Source of the DNA: Alopecurus myosuroides
Lineage: Eukaryota > Streptophyta > Magnoliopsida > Poales > Poaceae
Direction: 5' to 3'
Length of the DNA: 64,000 nt
Assembly: GCA_028641055.1 (NCBI GenBank)
Contig: CM054057.1
Span: 725,165,411 to 725,229,410, forward strand
The position numbers and the translations under genes were made by a program. The notes under the pieces are model-generated. The model had not been told where the DNA came from, made no database searches, and saw only the letters and a program-made list of their open reading frames with translations. Positions 11,632-29,543 of the stretch are shown here, piece by piece (within the stretch, counting starts at the first letter, position 1; each line of letters begins with the position of its first letter).

Positions 11632-13114
11632 AATCCAAGGAAGTTACTCTGTTATGGAGATCGCCTCGTTCTTATCAATTCGGTTCTCACTAGCTTACCG
11701 ATGTTTTTTCTTTCCTTTTTTGAGATACCTGTTGGGGTACGGAGAAGGTTAGATTTCTATAGATCTCGTTTTTTCTGGCAGTGTGACAAACTTAAGAAGA
11801 AGTATAGGCTAACTAAGTGGAATATTGTGTGTCGTCCAAAAGATCAAGGAGGTATTGAGATTGAGGTCCTTAATGTTAAGAATAAGTGCTTACTTAGCAA
11901 ATAGTTATTTAAACTCTTAACAGAAGAGGGGGTGTGGCATGAGTTGCTACATAACAAAATATATTCGAGGAAAACCTCTAGCCCAGGTGGACGCTAAACC
12001 GGCATACTCTCCCTTTTGGAAGGGAGTTATGAAGGTTAAGAGTGATTTCTTTCCACATGTCTCATGCTCAGTTGGAGATGAACAGAGTGTGAGATTTTTG
12101 GAAGACACTTGGTTAGGACAAACTCCTCTAGCAGTTCAATACCCATCGATGTACAATATAGTTAACTATAAGAATGTTGTTGTAGCTCAGGTGATTCCAC
12201 ATGATCATCCTAACATCACGTTCAGGAGCCCGCTCCTAGGTGATAAATGGGAGGCCTAGTTGCATCTTGTTGAGAGATTGATGACCGTATCTATTTCCAA
12301 TGATCCTAACAAATTCACATGGAAACTAACACCATCGGGTGTATTTTCTGTTAAATCTTTATACGAGGATCTTATGAATGGTATATTAGATTTCTGCGTA
12401 GATACTTGTGGAAACTAAAGGTTCCACTAAAAATCAGGATTTTCGTGTGGTTTTTGATGCGTAAAGAAGTTCTCACAAAAGATAATTTTAAAAAAAGAAA
12501 GTGGGTAGGATATACAAAATGTGTCTTTTGTGCCGAGGAGAAGATTGCCGATCATTTATTTGCTTCCTGTTTTTTTTTCTAGGAAAATTTGGAGACTAAT
12601 TCACTTCACATTTAGTATTTCTCCACCTTATTCTGTTACTAATTTGTTTGGGAATTTGATTGAATGGGATGGATAAAGAAATTAAACCTAGTATACGCCT
12701 AGGTGTATGTGCTTTCTTATGGGCAATTTGGAATTACAGAAATGATGTGATTTTTAACAACTTGAAAGCTGGTCACTTTTTGCAGACTGTTCATCGGGCC
12801 ACACATTGGATTCAAATGTGGCATTTCCCTCTCCCAGAAGACCAACGAGGACGTTTGGATTATGAATGCACCAGGTTAATGGCGCTCGTGCGGGCTATCT
12901 TCGGCCAGGGTGGCTGGTTGCACACTAGGCGATTACACTATGTGTAGTTCTTTGATGTTAGTATTGTTTCATTGGCTGGTCTATGTGGGCACAATTCGTT
13001 TTTGTTGATGTGTAATAAGTGGTATTCTGTACACTGAGCTTGAATTTGTGCAATAAAGGGTTGTGTGCATCGACTAGATGCAGAGACTAGGGTTTTCCGT
13101 TTAAAAAAAAAAAA
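11632..13114 (+). mobile_element. 5'-truncated LINE, ORF2 C-terminal part with poly(A) tail
   Basis: Translation in shifting frames gives the end of a plant LINE ORF2: YGDRLVLINSVLTSLPMF, then RRLDFYRSRFFWQ, NIVCRPKDQGG and, near the end, a zf-RVT-like tail with FLWAIWNYRNDVIF. The same order is found on the opposite strand in LINE C (38523-39716), which helps fix the boundaries. Stops and frameshifts at about 11900, 12258 and 12400 make it dead. The 3' UTR contains AATAAA followed by a TGCATCGACTAGATGCAGAGACT segment-like end and a 12-A tail at 13103-13114. The start lies mid-domain, as usual for 5'-truncated LINE copies. Confidence 0.85.
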
Positions 13115-13379
13115 CAATGTTGGAGATTCCATTAGTACCGAGATTTCTTCCAGAACTGTATCACAGGTTTTCCGTAAGACGAACTAGATATCCCGAAAAG
13201 TGTTGGTGCATTTCAAGCCACCCTGGAAATCATTTAAACAAAAAAAACCCGGAAACCACATTTTGAAATCCCAAGTAACATATATGGGACCAAAATATAG
13301 TATGATCCACGATCTACATAACATATTAAGACAAATATGGGATCAAAACAAAGCTTTGCAGATGTGTGGACGACAATAT

Positions 13380-13543
13380 AGTTTTAAATAGCCGGCTATG
13401 ACATTTAGCGGCGAGCTGTTTGAAACGCTATAGCGATGCTAAATTGCCGCTATAACGTGCTATTTAAGAGTTTTGCTACATTTATCACGCTAATGCACTT
13501 ATCATCACAGTGCAGAAAACGCTATAGCGTGCTATTTAAAACT
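13380..13543. mobile_element. MITE (164 bp) with perfect 13-bp terminal inverted repeats
   Basis: Starts AGTTTTAAATAGC and ends GCTATTTAAAACT, a perfect inverted pair. Inside are two further palindromes CGCTATAGCG/CGCTATAGCGT. It has no coding capacity. The superfamily is not certain because I see no clear target-site duplication; the type is familiar in cereals. Confidence 0.75.
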
Positions 13544-13567
13544 TTGAACCAAAACTGACGCACTCCT

Positions 13568-13805
13568 CACTACAGGAGAGTACCTATACGCCGACGGCCT
13601 CCTGATACGCCGACGGTGTTTTATCGTTGCCGTCGGCGTATCGGCCGAAGTACGCCAGCCCCCGATGTGCCCGTCGGCGTAGAATTGCCGTCGGCGTAGG
13701 CGTCTATACGCCGACGGTGACCGTCGGCGTATACATTGCCGTCGGCGTTTGGCTTTGTACACCGATGGTGGCCGTCGGCGTATAGAAGGCCGTCGGCGTT
13801 TCCTT
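13568..13805 (+). mobile_element. CACTA (En/Spm) transposon terminus
   Basis: Begins CACTACAGGAGAG, the CACTA hallmark, followed by at least eight subterminal copies of the ATACGCCGACGG / CCGTCGGCGTAT motif in both orientations, up to a poly-T at about 13803. I did not find the matching CTCTCCTGTAGTG end in the window, so this is one end of a truncated element or of an element disrupted by later events. Confidence 0.8.
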
Positions 13806-14250
13806 TTTTTTTTTTCCTGTTGAACTGCCCTAAAACATTTAAAAAAAAAACATACATATAAAACATACATATAAAAGTATATAGCTCTATTTTTTATAGA
13901 AACGGGGTCCGGATCCCCTCTTTTCGGAAAACACTATTAACATGTGCCTACGTCGTGTACCCCCCTAGAAGGGCATCGAAGCGGGGTGAACAGTAGAATC
14001 TCAATTTATTTTATGCATAATTAGGTCCATATGCATGTACACACCACCAAAACTCACATCTCGATCCACGGTGCTTCACCCTTGCCTTCATTTTAGAACA
14101 CCTCGCTTTATTCAGATTTCAATAGCTGGAGGAATACAAAGGCCGTCATGCGGCTTAGAAAACCTGACCTACTCGTGACGACGTCGCTGACCGAGCTTCT
14201 ACTCTCATATTTGAAAACTGCATGTCGTATCAAATCGGCCGGCTCACCGC
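13806..14250. other. Stretch without a recognisable gene
   Basis: AT-rich sequence up to about 14100, then sequence that probably belongs to the decayed Harbinger element on the minus strand, because the TTA target duplication at 14251-14253 is matched after the nested insertion at 16082-16084. No protein domain could be read here. Confidence 0.4.
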
Positions 14251-14253
14251 TTA

Positions 14254-16081
14254 GAGGGTGTTTGCTTCGGCTGCGACTTTCAAATAAGCAGCTGTCGGCG
14301 GTGGGCCGTGGAAAACCCGCTGTTCTGAAAAGCTGCTGTGAGTAATGAAACTGTTTGGCAATCATCTCTTAGTGGTGAAAAGTCTGGAATACCCTCGGTA
14401 TGCTGAGAGTCTGTTTATATATTGAAGCGCCGATACTGTATTTTAGTGATGTTCGGACTATTGTAGACATGGATCGATACTGACCGAGTTGAGCTCTACG
14501 TACAGTAGCCATGGACCCCCTACCATATGCTCCTCCACCCGGCCGCATCCCCCTCTTACGCACGGGGATTCGGTCGTCTAGGGTTTGCGGCGGCCGCCGC
14601 TCTAGCGCGACAAACTGAGTCTGACCGATTGTCTGATTCACACTTATTCGTTTTCACCATCTCCTCTTTCATTTTCTTTTAAATATGCTCTAGTCTTGCC
14701 GCTTATTTCTCGGGGTTTGGCGGTGTCGACGGCTTCTTAGTTCCAGGGCGGTGGCCGCGACACGGCGGTCTGCACATTGTCCATCGCTATCCTTATCTTG
14801 GTGTCTGCTTATTCGGCTAGATTATGTTTTAGCTTAATGCTTAATGCTAAATGCCGATCCTCACTTGAGCGAGGAACTCATAATTACAAGTTGCAACTTT
14901 AGTTATACTTAATGCTGAATTGCTGAGCCTCAATGGAACTAGCGAATGCTAGACAATATAGCATAGCTCTCTATTAGGGATTTCCCAGAAATTAATTAAA
15001 ATATCCTTAGATTTATGTATACTTTTACATATCCATTCCCAGGCATATAAAAAAAATTCCCTGCCAAATACGACTGAAAACGAAACCAAATCTTGGTCAT
15101 CGAGGAAAGCATGGACAAGGAAATAATTATAGGGAAACAAACTGAAAAAACGGATCTAGACATGGCCGTATGGGGATTCCATCACTGGATTGCATCCGGT
15201 TGCTTGTGAGGAGAAACAACAACCTACAAGGCGAGCATAACAGTAGGCCGGGTCATTGCCGCTAGCACTCCAACAAGATTGGCGGACGAGCAAGTGTTGT
15301 TTGAGACTCTGAGGCATCAACGGGGTCGGGAGAGAAGTCCAGGTGGTCGTCGACAGTAATACTCGGTCGGAGGGGGAACTGGGTGCTGGGTCAGTGGCTA
15401 AAGGCTGCGAGTGCGCGCCAAGCCACCCGGGTTCGAGTCCCAGCTATGGCAGAGTGCACTCGAATAAACCAGAATCCCATCTACCTAAGAACGTAGTATC
15501 AAGGGAGAGATCAATCCCCCTTTGGGGAGAGATCAATCCCCCTTTGGTCACGTTGGAGTGTTGTCCCCGCCGGAAGGAGAGCAAGTGATTTGGGGGTTTG
15601 GGGAGGAGAAGACGCGAGGAGAGGGCGGGATATAGCTGGCTGGAAGGAGGAGATGACGGGAAGGCCAGGGATGCGACCGACGGCGGCATTTCCGGCCAAC
15701 CGGCGCCAAACAGGATGGCGACCTGAGGTCGTTAGGGTATTTTTTGTGGCGACGGGAGGTCGTTAGGGTTGGAGCCGCGACTCTCCTGCCATCACTCGAG
15801 CATGGTGGAAAATGAGGAATGGGGTAAAAATATGGACGTTTTCCTTCCATGTCTTGGCCCATATATGGAATGGAATTTTTTATGTAAATATGAGGAAGCG
15901 GCGAGGGTAACGTGGGCGTGGGATTGGTGGAAGCCGGCGAAAGCACCTCTAGGCTTGCTTCTGATCGGTAGTGCAAAGAAGCACGTTCGACGTTGGCAAA
16001 GCAGGGTACAGTTTTATCGTTTTGTTAGGCTTTGACTTTTAAGCCTGGAAAGCCTGACCGAAAACCCTACCAAACACCCTC
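14254..16081. mobile_element. Non-autonomous PIF/Harbinger element (1828 bp) with TTA duplication
   Basis: Terminal inverted repeats GAGGGTGTTTG ... CAAACACCCTC are flanked by TTA at 14251-14253 and 16082-16084, the PIF/Harbinger target preference. No transposase is encoded. The interior has a low-GC half, then a GC-rich block (15340-15760) with a possible Pol III-type box B and a 22-bp direct duplication near 15503-15547. It sits beside a decayed Harbinger transposase in the opposite strand, so it is nested in a relative. Confidence 0.85.
15385..15450 (+). other. Possible tRNA-derived (SINE-like) promoter region
   Basis: GGTTCGAGTCC at about 15430 matches the Pol III box B consensus exactly, and a weak box-A-like TGGCTAAAGGCTG lies about 36 bp upstream, a normal spacing. 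There is no cloverleaf that I can fold as a true tRNA, so a SINE relic inside the Harbinger element is the more likely reading. Confidence 0.3.
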
Positions 16082-16082
16082 T

Positions 16083-17590
16083 TAATCTCCTTCAGAATGG
16101 TGCTTCACTTGCTCTACTAGTGGATGCGGGCGAAGTTTTTTCAAAGCTAGCGGTACCCAGTTGGTTTCTCTTTCGGTGCTTTTATCTTTTGAAAGACAAT
16201 GATCATCTCTAGCCGACCATTTAAAAGAGGGCAAAATCTTTTTCTTTTTGCTACGATGGTAAAAAATATCGTCGAATAGATACCGTAAATATGTATGTAT
16301 GACCCGTAATTTTTGTTTGTCAAACTCTTCCTTTTGTAGCTTGTTGTCTCGAATGAAGTTCTGAAGCGTCATACGACCACTAATAAATATCGGTTCAACT
16401 AGTGATATTGCACCGCGGCACGTCCCTTCGGATGTGCAATTTTTGCTTCACGACACCAATCTAAAGCTCAATGGCATTCCGAAGAGAAGAGTGAGCATCA
16501 TTGAACACCTCTTCTTTCTCGGTCGGTTTGCGTCTAAGATGAAATTACGGAAGATGATAGGTTTGGTCTTCGTAAGGAGCTAGATGTCCATCTCGGTTTT
16601 GATCCACAAGATCAACAACGTAGTACATATCTACGTACATGTAAGAAAAGTTATAAACGGATGTACATATAATTCAATGCTCAATAAAAACAAAATATCG
16701 AAGAATTATACCTTAGGCAGGTGCGGGATAAGTAGTCTCGTATCTCTCTGTATTGTGGTTAAAATTTCTTTATCTCTATGTATTGTGGTTAAAGATCTGT
16801 TTGTCATGCATTGACCCCGCCCTACTGGTAACAACAAAGGTAAATATCACGCCGAGTCACATACTTCTAAAACATTTTTATCTGCGTAACCATGTCATAG
16901 TCTCTTTTGCATGAACTACAATGGGACCGTGCGACACATCAACTGCACCAATGCAACCTTTGAAGCGAGGTCAGAAATGTTTTTCCCTAATTTTTGGATG
17001 CACTTATGCAGTGGCGGACCTTGACGATAATTGTAGGAGGGGCCAAAAGTCATTAGATGGAAGCTGAGGTGTCCAATTAAAAAATTTGTGCGTTTTGTAT
17101 GGTAAAAAAGATAGATACCAAGTAGTATTGTGCAAATTGTATTTAAATTGGGGGGGGGGGGGGGGGTGGCCCCTTTTGGCATCCACTAAGGTCCCCCACA
17201 TCACCTATGTGAACGTAGAATCCATAGTTTTGATGATGTCTCCTCCCGGAGAATATAAAATTGCACCACATGCTTGAACTTCCTATTAATTGTTTTAGCA
17301 CTCGACTGAACGAAGTGATCTTCAGCTCGGGTAGATGATTGTGGCTCTCCAAGCATCTATAAGAACATGCCAAGACATTCTATTGAGCTCATCTCTCATG
17401 ACTCCAACCCATAGTTACTCATTATGAGATCATGCAAACTCATGAAAACATCAGGGATCTGTAAACATCTTATAGTACGGTGACCGAGTTTCTCCATCAC
17501 CCATTCATTACTAGTTTGTCCTGCAATCTTTCTAGGCTGCCTGTTCAAAAGAGTATCGTCTAGCCATCGTACCAAACATGGCAACATCAT
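16083..17590 (-). pseudogene. PIF/Harbinger transposase (DDE_Tnp_4 type), decayed
   Basis: Read on the minus strand in changing frames, the pieces come in the order expected for a plant Harbinger transposase. The N-terminal helical region is at 17396-17590 (GQTSNEWVMEKLGH, YGLES). Next comes SSIECLGMFL-MLGEPQSS with SSAKTINRKFKHVVQF at about 17240-17390. The first catalytic Asp block FKGCIGAVDVSHGPIVV is at about 16910-16990, and the second, IFTFVVTSRAGSMHD, at about 16800-16860. VFNDAHSSLRNAIE is at about 16480-16530, and the C-terminal MTLQNFIRDNKLQKEEFDK near 16310-16372. Stops and shifts occur throughout and a 17-G run (17150-17166) interrupts it. It probably once mobilised elements like that at 14254-16081. 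It cannot be functional now. Confidence 0.82.
17150..17166 (+). repeat. Homopolymer run of 17 G
   Basis: Seventeen consecutive G inside the decayed transposase. It is a likely site of slippage and of assembly error. Confidence 0.9.
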
Positions 17591-18037
17591 AACTTAACTT
17601 CGGGTTGGATCATGCGGTCGCACGCCATGTCGCGTCGGGCAATATTATATCCAATGTAACTTTTCATGTGCTTGATATTATTCACAAGTTTATTTTTATT
17701 CTTAGTAGGACCTATATTTCTAATGTATCTTTTCATGTGCTTTGATATTCACAAGTTTTTTTTTAAAATTTCCTTGATGACATGCACAAGTTCTTCTTGG
17801 AGGGCACTCCAATACCGTCTGCTAATTTTGGGGCAGGCGGCCACGAACCCAGGGGCGAACCCGCAAAAGGGGCACCCGGTCCCACCCCGCACCAGACCAC
17901 ATCGATCGCATCATAAAACCCCTCCGGCGCCCGCCCGCCCACCCGACTCAGACCTGCCTCCGTCCCTCCGCCCAAAGCATATTCCTCCAAATCTCACGAT
18001 ACCCACGTCACCTCACCTCGCCGGCGCATCGCATCGC

Positions 18038-23745
<5,708 letters not shown>

Positions 23746-24253
23746 AGATGTGGCGATGTAGAGCGCACGTCTCTAGCTTTCTTTTTCTTTTTTTCTCCTC
23801 GCAGTTTTGAGAGCGGAGACCGAACCTCCCAGAGCAGGAGTCTCCGTATTGTGGAATGTTTTAATAAGAGCCTCTGTTGGGAGTTTTTCTGGAGTTGGAT
23901 GTGGTACAGTAATAACCGATTTTAGCTTTTGTATGATCCAATTGCTTCCTTTACTCATAAGTTGTATCTCAGTTTTATTGCTGTCCTGGTTTTGCTCTGT
24001 GCGGACGTGAACGTTCCAAGTTATACATAGAGTCGTCAGGTTGTCAACATTGGTCGACTGATCAGATTTAATCGTGAACCTTTTGTTTTTGTTTTGCAGT
24101 CCCTGCCTGGGACTACCGTGTCAATTTGTTACGATGCTCTTTCACTTATCGCCCTCCATGTCCTAGTGGAGCTGTTGCATTCCCTCAGGAAGTTGCTGGG
24201 GTGCACGGAAAAGATTAATGGAAGCAGTGCAAAGTTAAATTGGAAGCCGTTTG
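23746..24253 (+). other. 3' flank of the phosphotransferase gene
   Basis: Probable 3' UTR with AATAAG near 23862 and T-rich sequence to about 24000; the cleavage site cannot be fixed from sequence. From 24060 to 24253 I see no recognisable gene. Confidence 0.5.
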
Positions 24254-24760
24254 TTTTTTTTTTTTTTTTGAAATAACGCAGGAGAGCTGCGATTTCATTT
24301 ATGTAGAAGAAGAGTTACAAGGCCTGGTAGGCCGGAGTACAGGACGGGAGAACCAAAAAATTGGACTCCCAAAGAAAAAAACAAACACAAATCCGACACC
24401 GTCGGGAAACTAAACGACTACTCGCTAGACAAATGCCGGCCCCCTGCCAGCGCCCAGTTCATCCTTTCGTCGAGAACCTCGAGAAGGACCTGCTCATGCG
24501 TCCGGTCGACCGAGCGGAAGATGCGAGCGTTCCGCTCCTTCCAGATCATCCAGATAACCAAGAGGGCCACCGATTTACACCGCTTGGTCTTGGCACCCTG
24601 CCCGGTAGAAAGTCCCGCCAGCCACAGCTCCAAGGGCTGCGATAGCGCCCAGCTAGCCGGTAGCAAGGAAGGGAGCGCGAAGGCCGCGGCAGCCCCGCTC
24701 CAGAGCGCAAGCGACCAGGGGCATTCGGTCACAAGGTGTTTTCTGATTGTGCCCCTTTGA
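24254..24760 (-). mobile_element. 5'-truncated LINE (zf-RVT tail) with poly(A)
   Basis: On the minus strand the frame 24418-24732 reads a zf-RVT end: CPWSLALWSGAAAAFALP, then VIWMIWKERNARIFRS, typical of plant LINE ORF2 C-termini. It ends in TTTC plus a 16-A tail (T run 24254-24269 on +). Everything upstream of this domain is missing, as in other 5'-truncated copies here. No target duplication was clear. Confidence 0.8.
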
Positions 24761-25760
24761 ATAGGTTGGGTGCATCATGCTAACGAAGTCGATCGTCCAA
24801 TCCCGGAAAGACCACAACTTTATGATAGTATTAAACGCTGGCACCAATTGAAATATCCCTGAACTTTTGGCAAACTTCACACCCTATCTAGTATGTGTAG
24901 TCATTGATAATCGCCAGGCAATAAAATCCCAAAGCATCCACTTCCATTAGTTGACACCTCTGGTGAAAGCACATAATAACTATGCCTTAGCTATATCTTA
25001 TTATCTTTCATCAATACCAATCCACTCATCTTGAAAACTCGTATAGACATAGTACATTGGCCTTCATCGATGAAAAATCAAGTGTATGAAGGCAACTAGT
25101 ATTTTGTTCGTGAAAGAATGTTTCGTTGGAAAAACCAACGCCGACGTCAAGATCGGATGAGCTGACTGCCGTGTTCCGTGTAATAGATAGATTGGCTGAT
25201 GTGGGCTTGTTGTAATTATATCTGTTCAACAAAGGAAGCTCTCTTTATATTAAAAAACTGTTTATACCACACCGCATATGGGTTTCTAGCGGTCGCCTCT
25301 GACCACACCACTGCACAAGTTTTTGGTGCCAAAATCTTTGCCCATATATGTACTCCCTTCATCGTCGAGGATGAGTTATAAGTCGTCCCCGATAACACGT
25401 CCGCGACCCTTCCTTCATGAGGACGCCTGTACCAAAGAATGGCTTTTCGCTCTCTCTGCACCCTCGGCACCTTTCGATCTGCAGCAAGGACAAACCAACG
25501 TGACTCCCAGTTACCAAATCGTGTAGTAGTAAGCTGCAATTACCGATTTTCATCCGGCAACCATGCATTATCCCACGCAAATTAAACAATAAACCCCGAA
25601 AATAAGTTAAATCCTAACTATTGTGCAACCATTCCCTGGTTTTGAGTTTGTGGAAAATTCATAAATAGACAAGAAAACGATCGAGCATTAGCTAGCTCTT
25701 TGAAATTTGCACGACATACTCACTATCACCTCAGCTCAGGTATTAGTGGTAAAAAACCCC
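24761..25760. other. Intergenic region between LINE fragment and NLR 3' end
   Basis: Mixed-composition sequence. A minus-strand frame at 25216-25539 and other short frames show no family motif. It probably includes the 3' flank of the minus-strand NLR pseudogene. Confidence 0.4.
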
Positions 25761-26383
25761 TCAAAATAAAGCAGGAGAAAAAACAAGATGCGAATAGCTA
25801 CCGACCTTACATCCTTTTCCCTCAAGTTTTTTCCATGTCTCGTCGACTATAGATGCCTCGGACATAACACCCAGTTCCAGCTCTACGAGGGATGGCAGGA
25901 GGAGCAACCCCTCGGGGAGCCTACTCATGTTATACGACCAGAGTGCCAGGTGGGAGAGCCTTGGCATTGCTCCTTTCTGTATGCTCCACTCAGCGGAATA
26001 TCCACCAAGTTCAAGCTCTCGTAGCCGAGGGAACCCTTGGGCAGACCATGCCATGGTTTGGCCTTGATAGTAGCGTAAATGTAGCACCACAAGCGAGGGA
26101 AGCTTCTCGAGGAATGGAATCAGATCTTGTTTGGTGTTTACGGTTGGACAAGACCGGGAACTAAGGTAGACATGCCTTAGAGTATGGATCACCCAAGTCC
26201 TAGTTGGTATTGCTGACATTAGACATGTGTCCCTCACATCTATGGTTTGCAAGTAAAGGAGTCGTTTAATAGAAGAAGGGAGCGTGACACTGGTGCATTT
26301 TCTCAACCTGATGCATCTCAGGTGAATGCATCCACGGATTAGCATTGGCAAATAATTCCCAGTTGAATTTTCCAAGTGAAGAA

Positions 26384-26386
26384 CTC
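26384..26386 (-). other. Frameshift in the NLR leucine-rich repeat region
   Basis: On the minus strand KMKFL is in one frame and VLHLENSTGN in another; the junction reads TTG-A-GTT, where a full codon is expected between Leu and Val. This fits a two-base deletion. Confidence 0.75.
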
Positions 26387-27201
26387 AAGAATTTCATCTT
26401 AGGGAAGGTTAGTAGTGGAGAAAATCTAAAACCAATAAGAGTTCGAAGATTGGGTGTCTCCTGGAAAATATGATCATCGCAGAGGCCATGGAGACAATAA
26501 CGATACGATCTCATCTTGTCAGAAGAAGATGATGTTGCGCCAATGCAGCCTGCAATTTTATTGGGGGTGTCATCCATGGTCAGCCACAAGTCAAAAACTA
26601 ACACATGTTGAAGCAAAATAAAATTATATACAAACAGAGCAGAGCAGAGGAGAAGGTCTCAAAAAAAGATAGAAAAGAGAGTGAAACTTACATGTGGTCT
26701 TGTCAATACTATCAAGAAAACCATCTCTTCTTGCTTCTTCTATGCACCAGTCGCGTAAAATATCATGAATCCTAACATTGGCAGTCCAACCATGGTTTGT
26801 ACGGACACCAACTTGGATCAAGCTTCTTTGAGCCAACTCATTAACATATAGACGTGCTGTTTCTTCTAATGTATGCCTTGTTGTAAGTGGAATAATGAAG
26901 CATTCTGCTATCCATGATTCAATAAGATCAGACATGGGTATATCATAATCCTCGGGGAAAGAAGAAAGATATAGGAAACAAGATTTTAGGCAACCATCTG
27001 ACAAGTCATGATAACTGCGAGCTAGTATGTTTCCCATCATATGTCCATCTTCTGTTGATGTCCAACCCAGAAACAAATCAGACCATGCACCTATGTTCAG
27101 ATTCTTTGATAGATACCCTCCAAGGACTTTAAGTGCAAGCGGCAAGCCCTTACATTTCTTGGCAAGTTTTCTCCCTAGTTTCTCAAACATTTGGATGTCA
27201 C

Positions 27202-27683
27202 TGTTACAAATCGTAGGCGCTTAGTCGATCTACCGAGGACCCAGCAATCATAGCAATGATGACGACACCGAGATTTGGTAACGCAGTTCGGCGAACTCGC
27301 CTACATCTGCGGGGCATGACTATGGGCGCTCCTCCCCATCGATACCGCTGCACCGGCCGCCTTGGTCGCCGGCACAAGCCGTCGGCTCTCCTTGCGCGCC
27401 TGCTGCGATCAAGTCGTCATCGACGACAAACCCGCCGAGGCAATACAGACGCACCAGATCTCAACGCCACGCCGGTCCGGCCGCCCCTACCACGGGCGCC
27501 GGACCGTCCCCTCGTGATCTTGTGTCTAGCCTACCAGCTTTCGTCATGTCTATTTGGGCTACTCCCGGTGCCTTTATATATTAGGCCAGGTTACACGTGT
27601 CCGACTCAAACACCTAATCTTCCGTTTAATTACAAGTCCTAGCGTAACCCTACTCGTACACATATTCGACATATATTCCAACA
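27202..27683 (-). repeat. 3' LTR of the element in the NLR
   Basis: 482 bp, TG...CA ends, on the minus strand TGTTGGAATATATG ... GATTTGTAACA. Same length as the partner LTR. Confidence 0.93.
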
Positions 27684-29543
27684 AACTCCACCTTGGCGAA
27701 TATGCCTTTGCCATCTTGAAACCGTCATGCCGAATCTCTGTATACCTGGACTTGAACCATTAACCATGAGCTCCGTTGCTACTCCATTGACTCCATATGA
27801 CTCCACCTGCAACCGTAGTCCCTTCCTTGTTTCACCACAGTCAATGCTCCCACGAAAATTAAGTTCTTCCGCGCTCTTGTCTTGTGCTCCCAAATCTCCG
27901 GAGTATCCGTCCACCGCCATCACACAACGATCATAAAGTCACCATATCGACAACGCCGTTGCATCGTCACCTTGGTAGCCTCGTCCTTGATCCATGTGAA
28001 AGTGAACAACTCACATATTAGGTGTCACAAATAAGAGTTATCTGAACTCATCATTTTTTCGCTATTGTTGACTGCATCTCTGAAATCTTGAAGAAATTTC
28101 GCCGTTGCCTTAAGTCATCTCCAGTCAAATTCGCAACTGTCTCATCACCGCTTTCGCAGATTCTCCATGGCCAACACTCATCCATCTCCATGGTCTTGAT
28201 AGATAGTTACCATCATGAATCCGTTACTCGCCAACACTGCTTCACACCCCTTGCACTCATGCCTGACCACATGTCTGACCGCCAGTGCCGTGGTCTGTCG
28301 CTGTGTCCCGTGCTTACCGCACGCCTCGCCGCTATTACCGCGTCGAGCATCCGCAATCTTGTCCAAGATCTTCAGGGTCGCGTACCCACACCATCTCAGG
28401 CCCCACTGCAGATACCACCAGTCATACATGACCGGTGCCGAGTTCCACGTATCTCTCGAACCCTGACGTCCAGTCCGACCAACGTGCTTCTCGCTTTCCC
28501 GCTGACAAGGCTTCGACTCTCCGCGCTTACGCCGTAGCCCCTCCATCAGCTGAGTGGAATCGTTAGACTCCATCTCCACCTTCAACATGCCTCCATGGTA
28601 GATGATCAGTCCACCCCGCGTCACGTCGAAGCGCGCATAACTATGCGCCACGTGTTGCCACGCCACAGAATTCGGACACCATCAGCCGTCACGCTCCTAC
28701 GTCGTCATCGCCGATCTTCACCATCTTCTGTCCCATTAGACTGTCCAGTCCAACCCAGCCGAACGTATCCGACTGCAACCATGCTCCACCTTGCGCCTAG
28801 TACACCCGGCAAACTACCGTGCACTGTCCGGCGCCCGTATATGCATGATCCTCCACGACGCCTTATGCGCATGTCGCAAATCTGACAACCTCCTGGTAGT
28901 ATCTTGTGTGCAAATAGCAACATATGCAAAAGAATTTTGCTCTCATGGGTGCACCTAGCAAATAGCATGTGCTCCCACAACTCCCAAAACTTCTTCCCTT
29001 GGTCACGTGCTCTTCCAAGCACACTATACACCACCGGTGTAGATTCCTTTTTCTTTTCTTTAACCAAAATCTCACGTAGCTGGTCTGCTCATGTTTGGCT
29101 TAGTCTGTAGCTAGCACGCACATGCCCTGCACACCCGCATGTTCTTGGACGGAGCCCTGCACGCAACCTGGGACTTGCAGCCCATCTCACCAGCAGCTCT
29201 AGGTCTGCTCCTTGTTGCTGCTAATTTGGCTCGTACCCTATGCATGCTGCGCTATGCATCTACCGGTCAACCCTGATGAGTTCCGATCGTGCCCGCTACT
29301 CAACCATCTTGCCAACTCCACTGCATACGCTACATCTGATTGCTTCTCGATGTCGTCGAATTGGATCAACTCAACTGTGGTTTCCGTCCATAGATCTTAA
29401 GAGTTTTCGCCAGCAGCCCGCAAGCTCTTCCACGTTGCTCTAGATCTTCTTGACAAAACACAAAACGAATCGATCACCTCTTTCAACGATATAGCACCTC
29501 TAGATCAACTTTCGCCGCCCGCGAACCTTGCTCTGATACCACT

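Noticed and set aside
16998..17166. Possible hAT-like end (CAGTGGCGGACC) inside the transposase fossil
   Set aside because: The motif resembles a known plant terminal repeat, but no matching opposite end or 8-bp duplication was found.
28178..28666. 162-codon minus-strand frame in the interior of the LTR element within the NLR
   Set aside because: There is no gag zinc knuckle, protease or other retroelement motif, and overlapping + frames of similar length exist.
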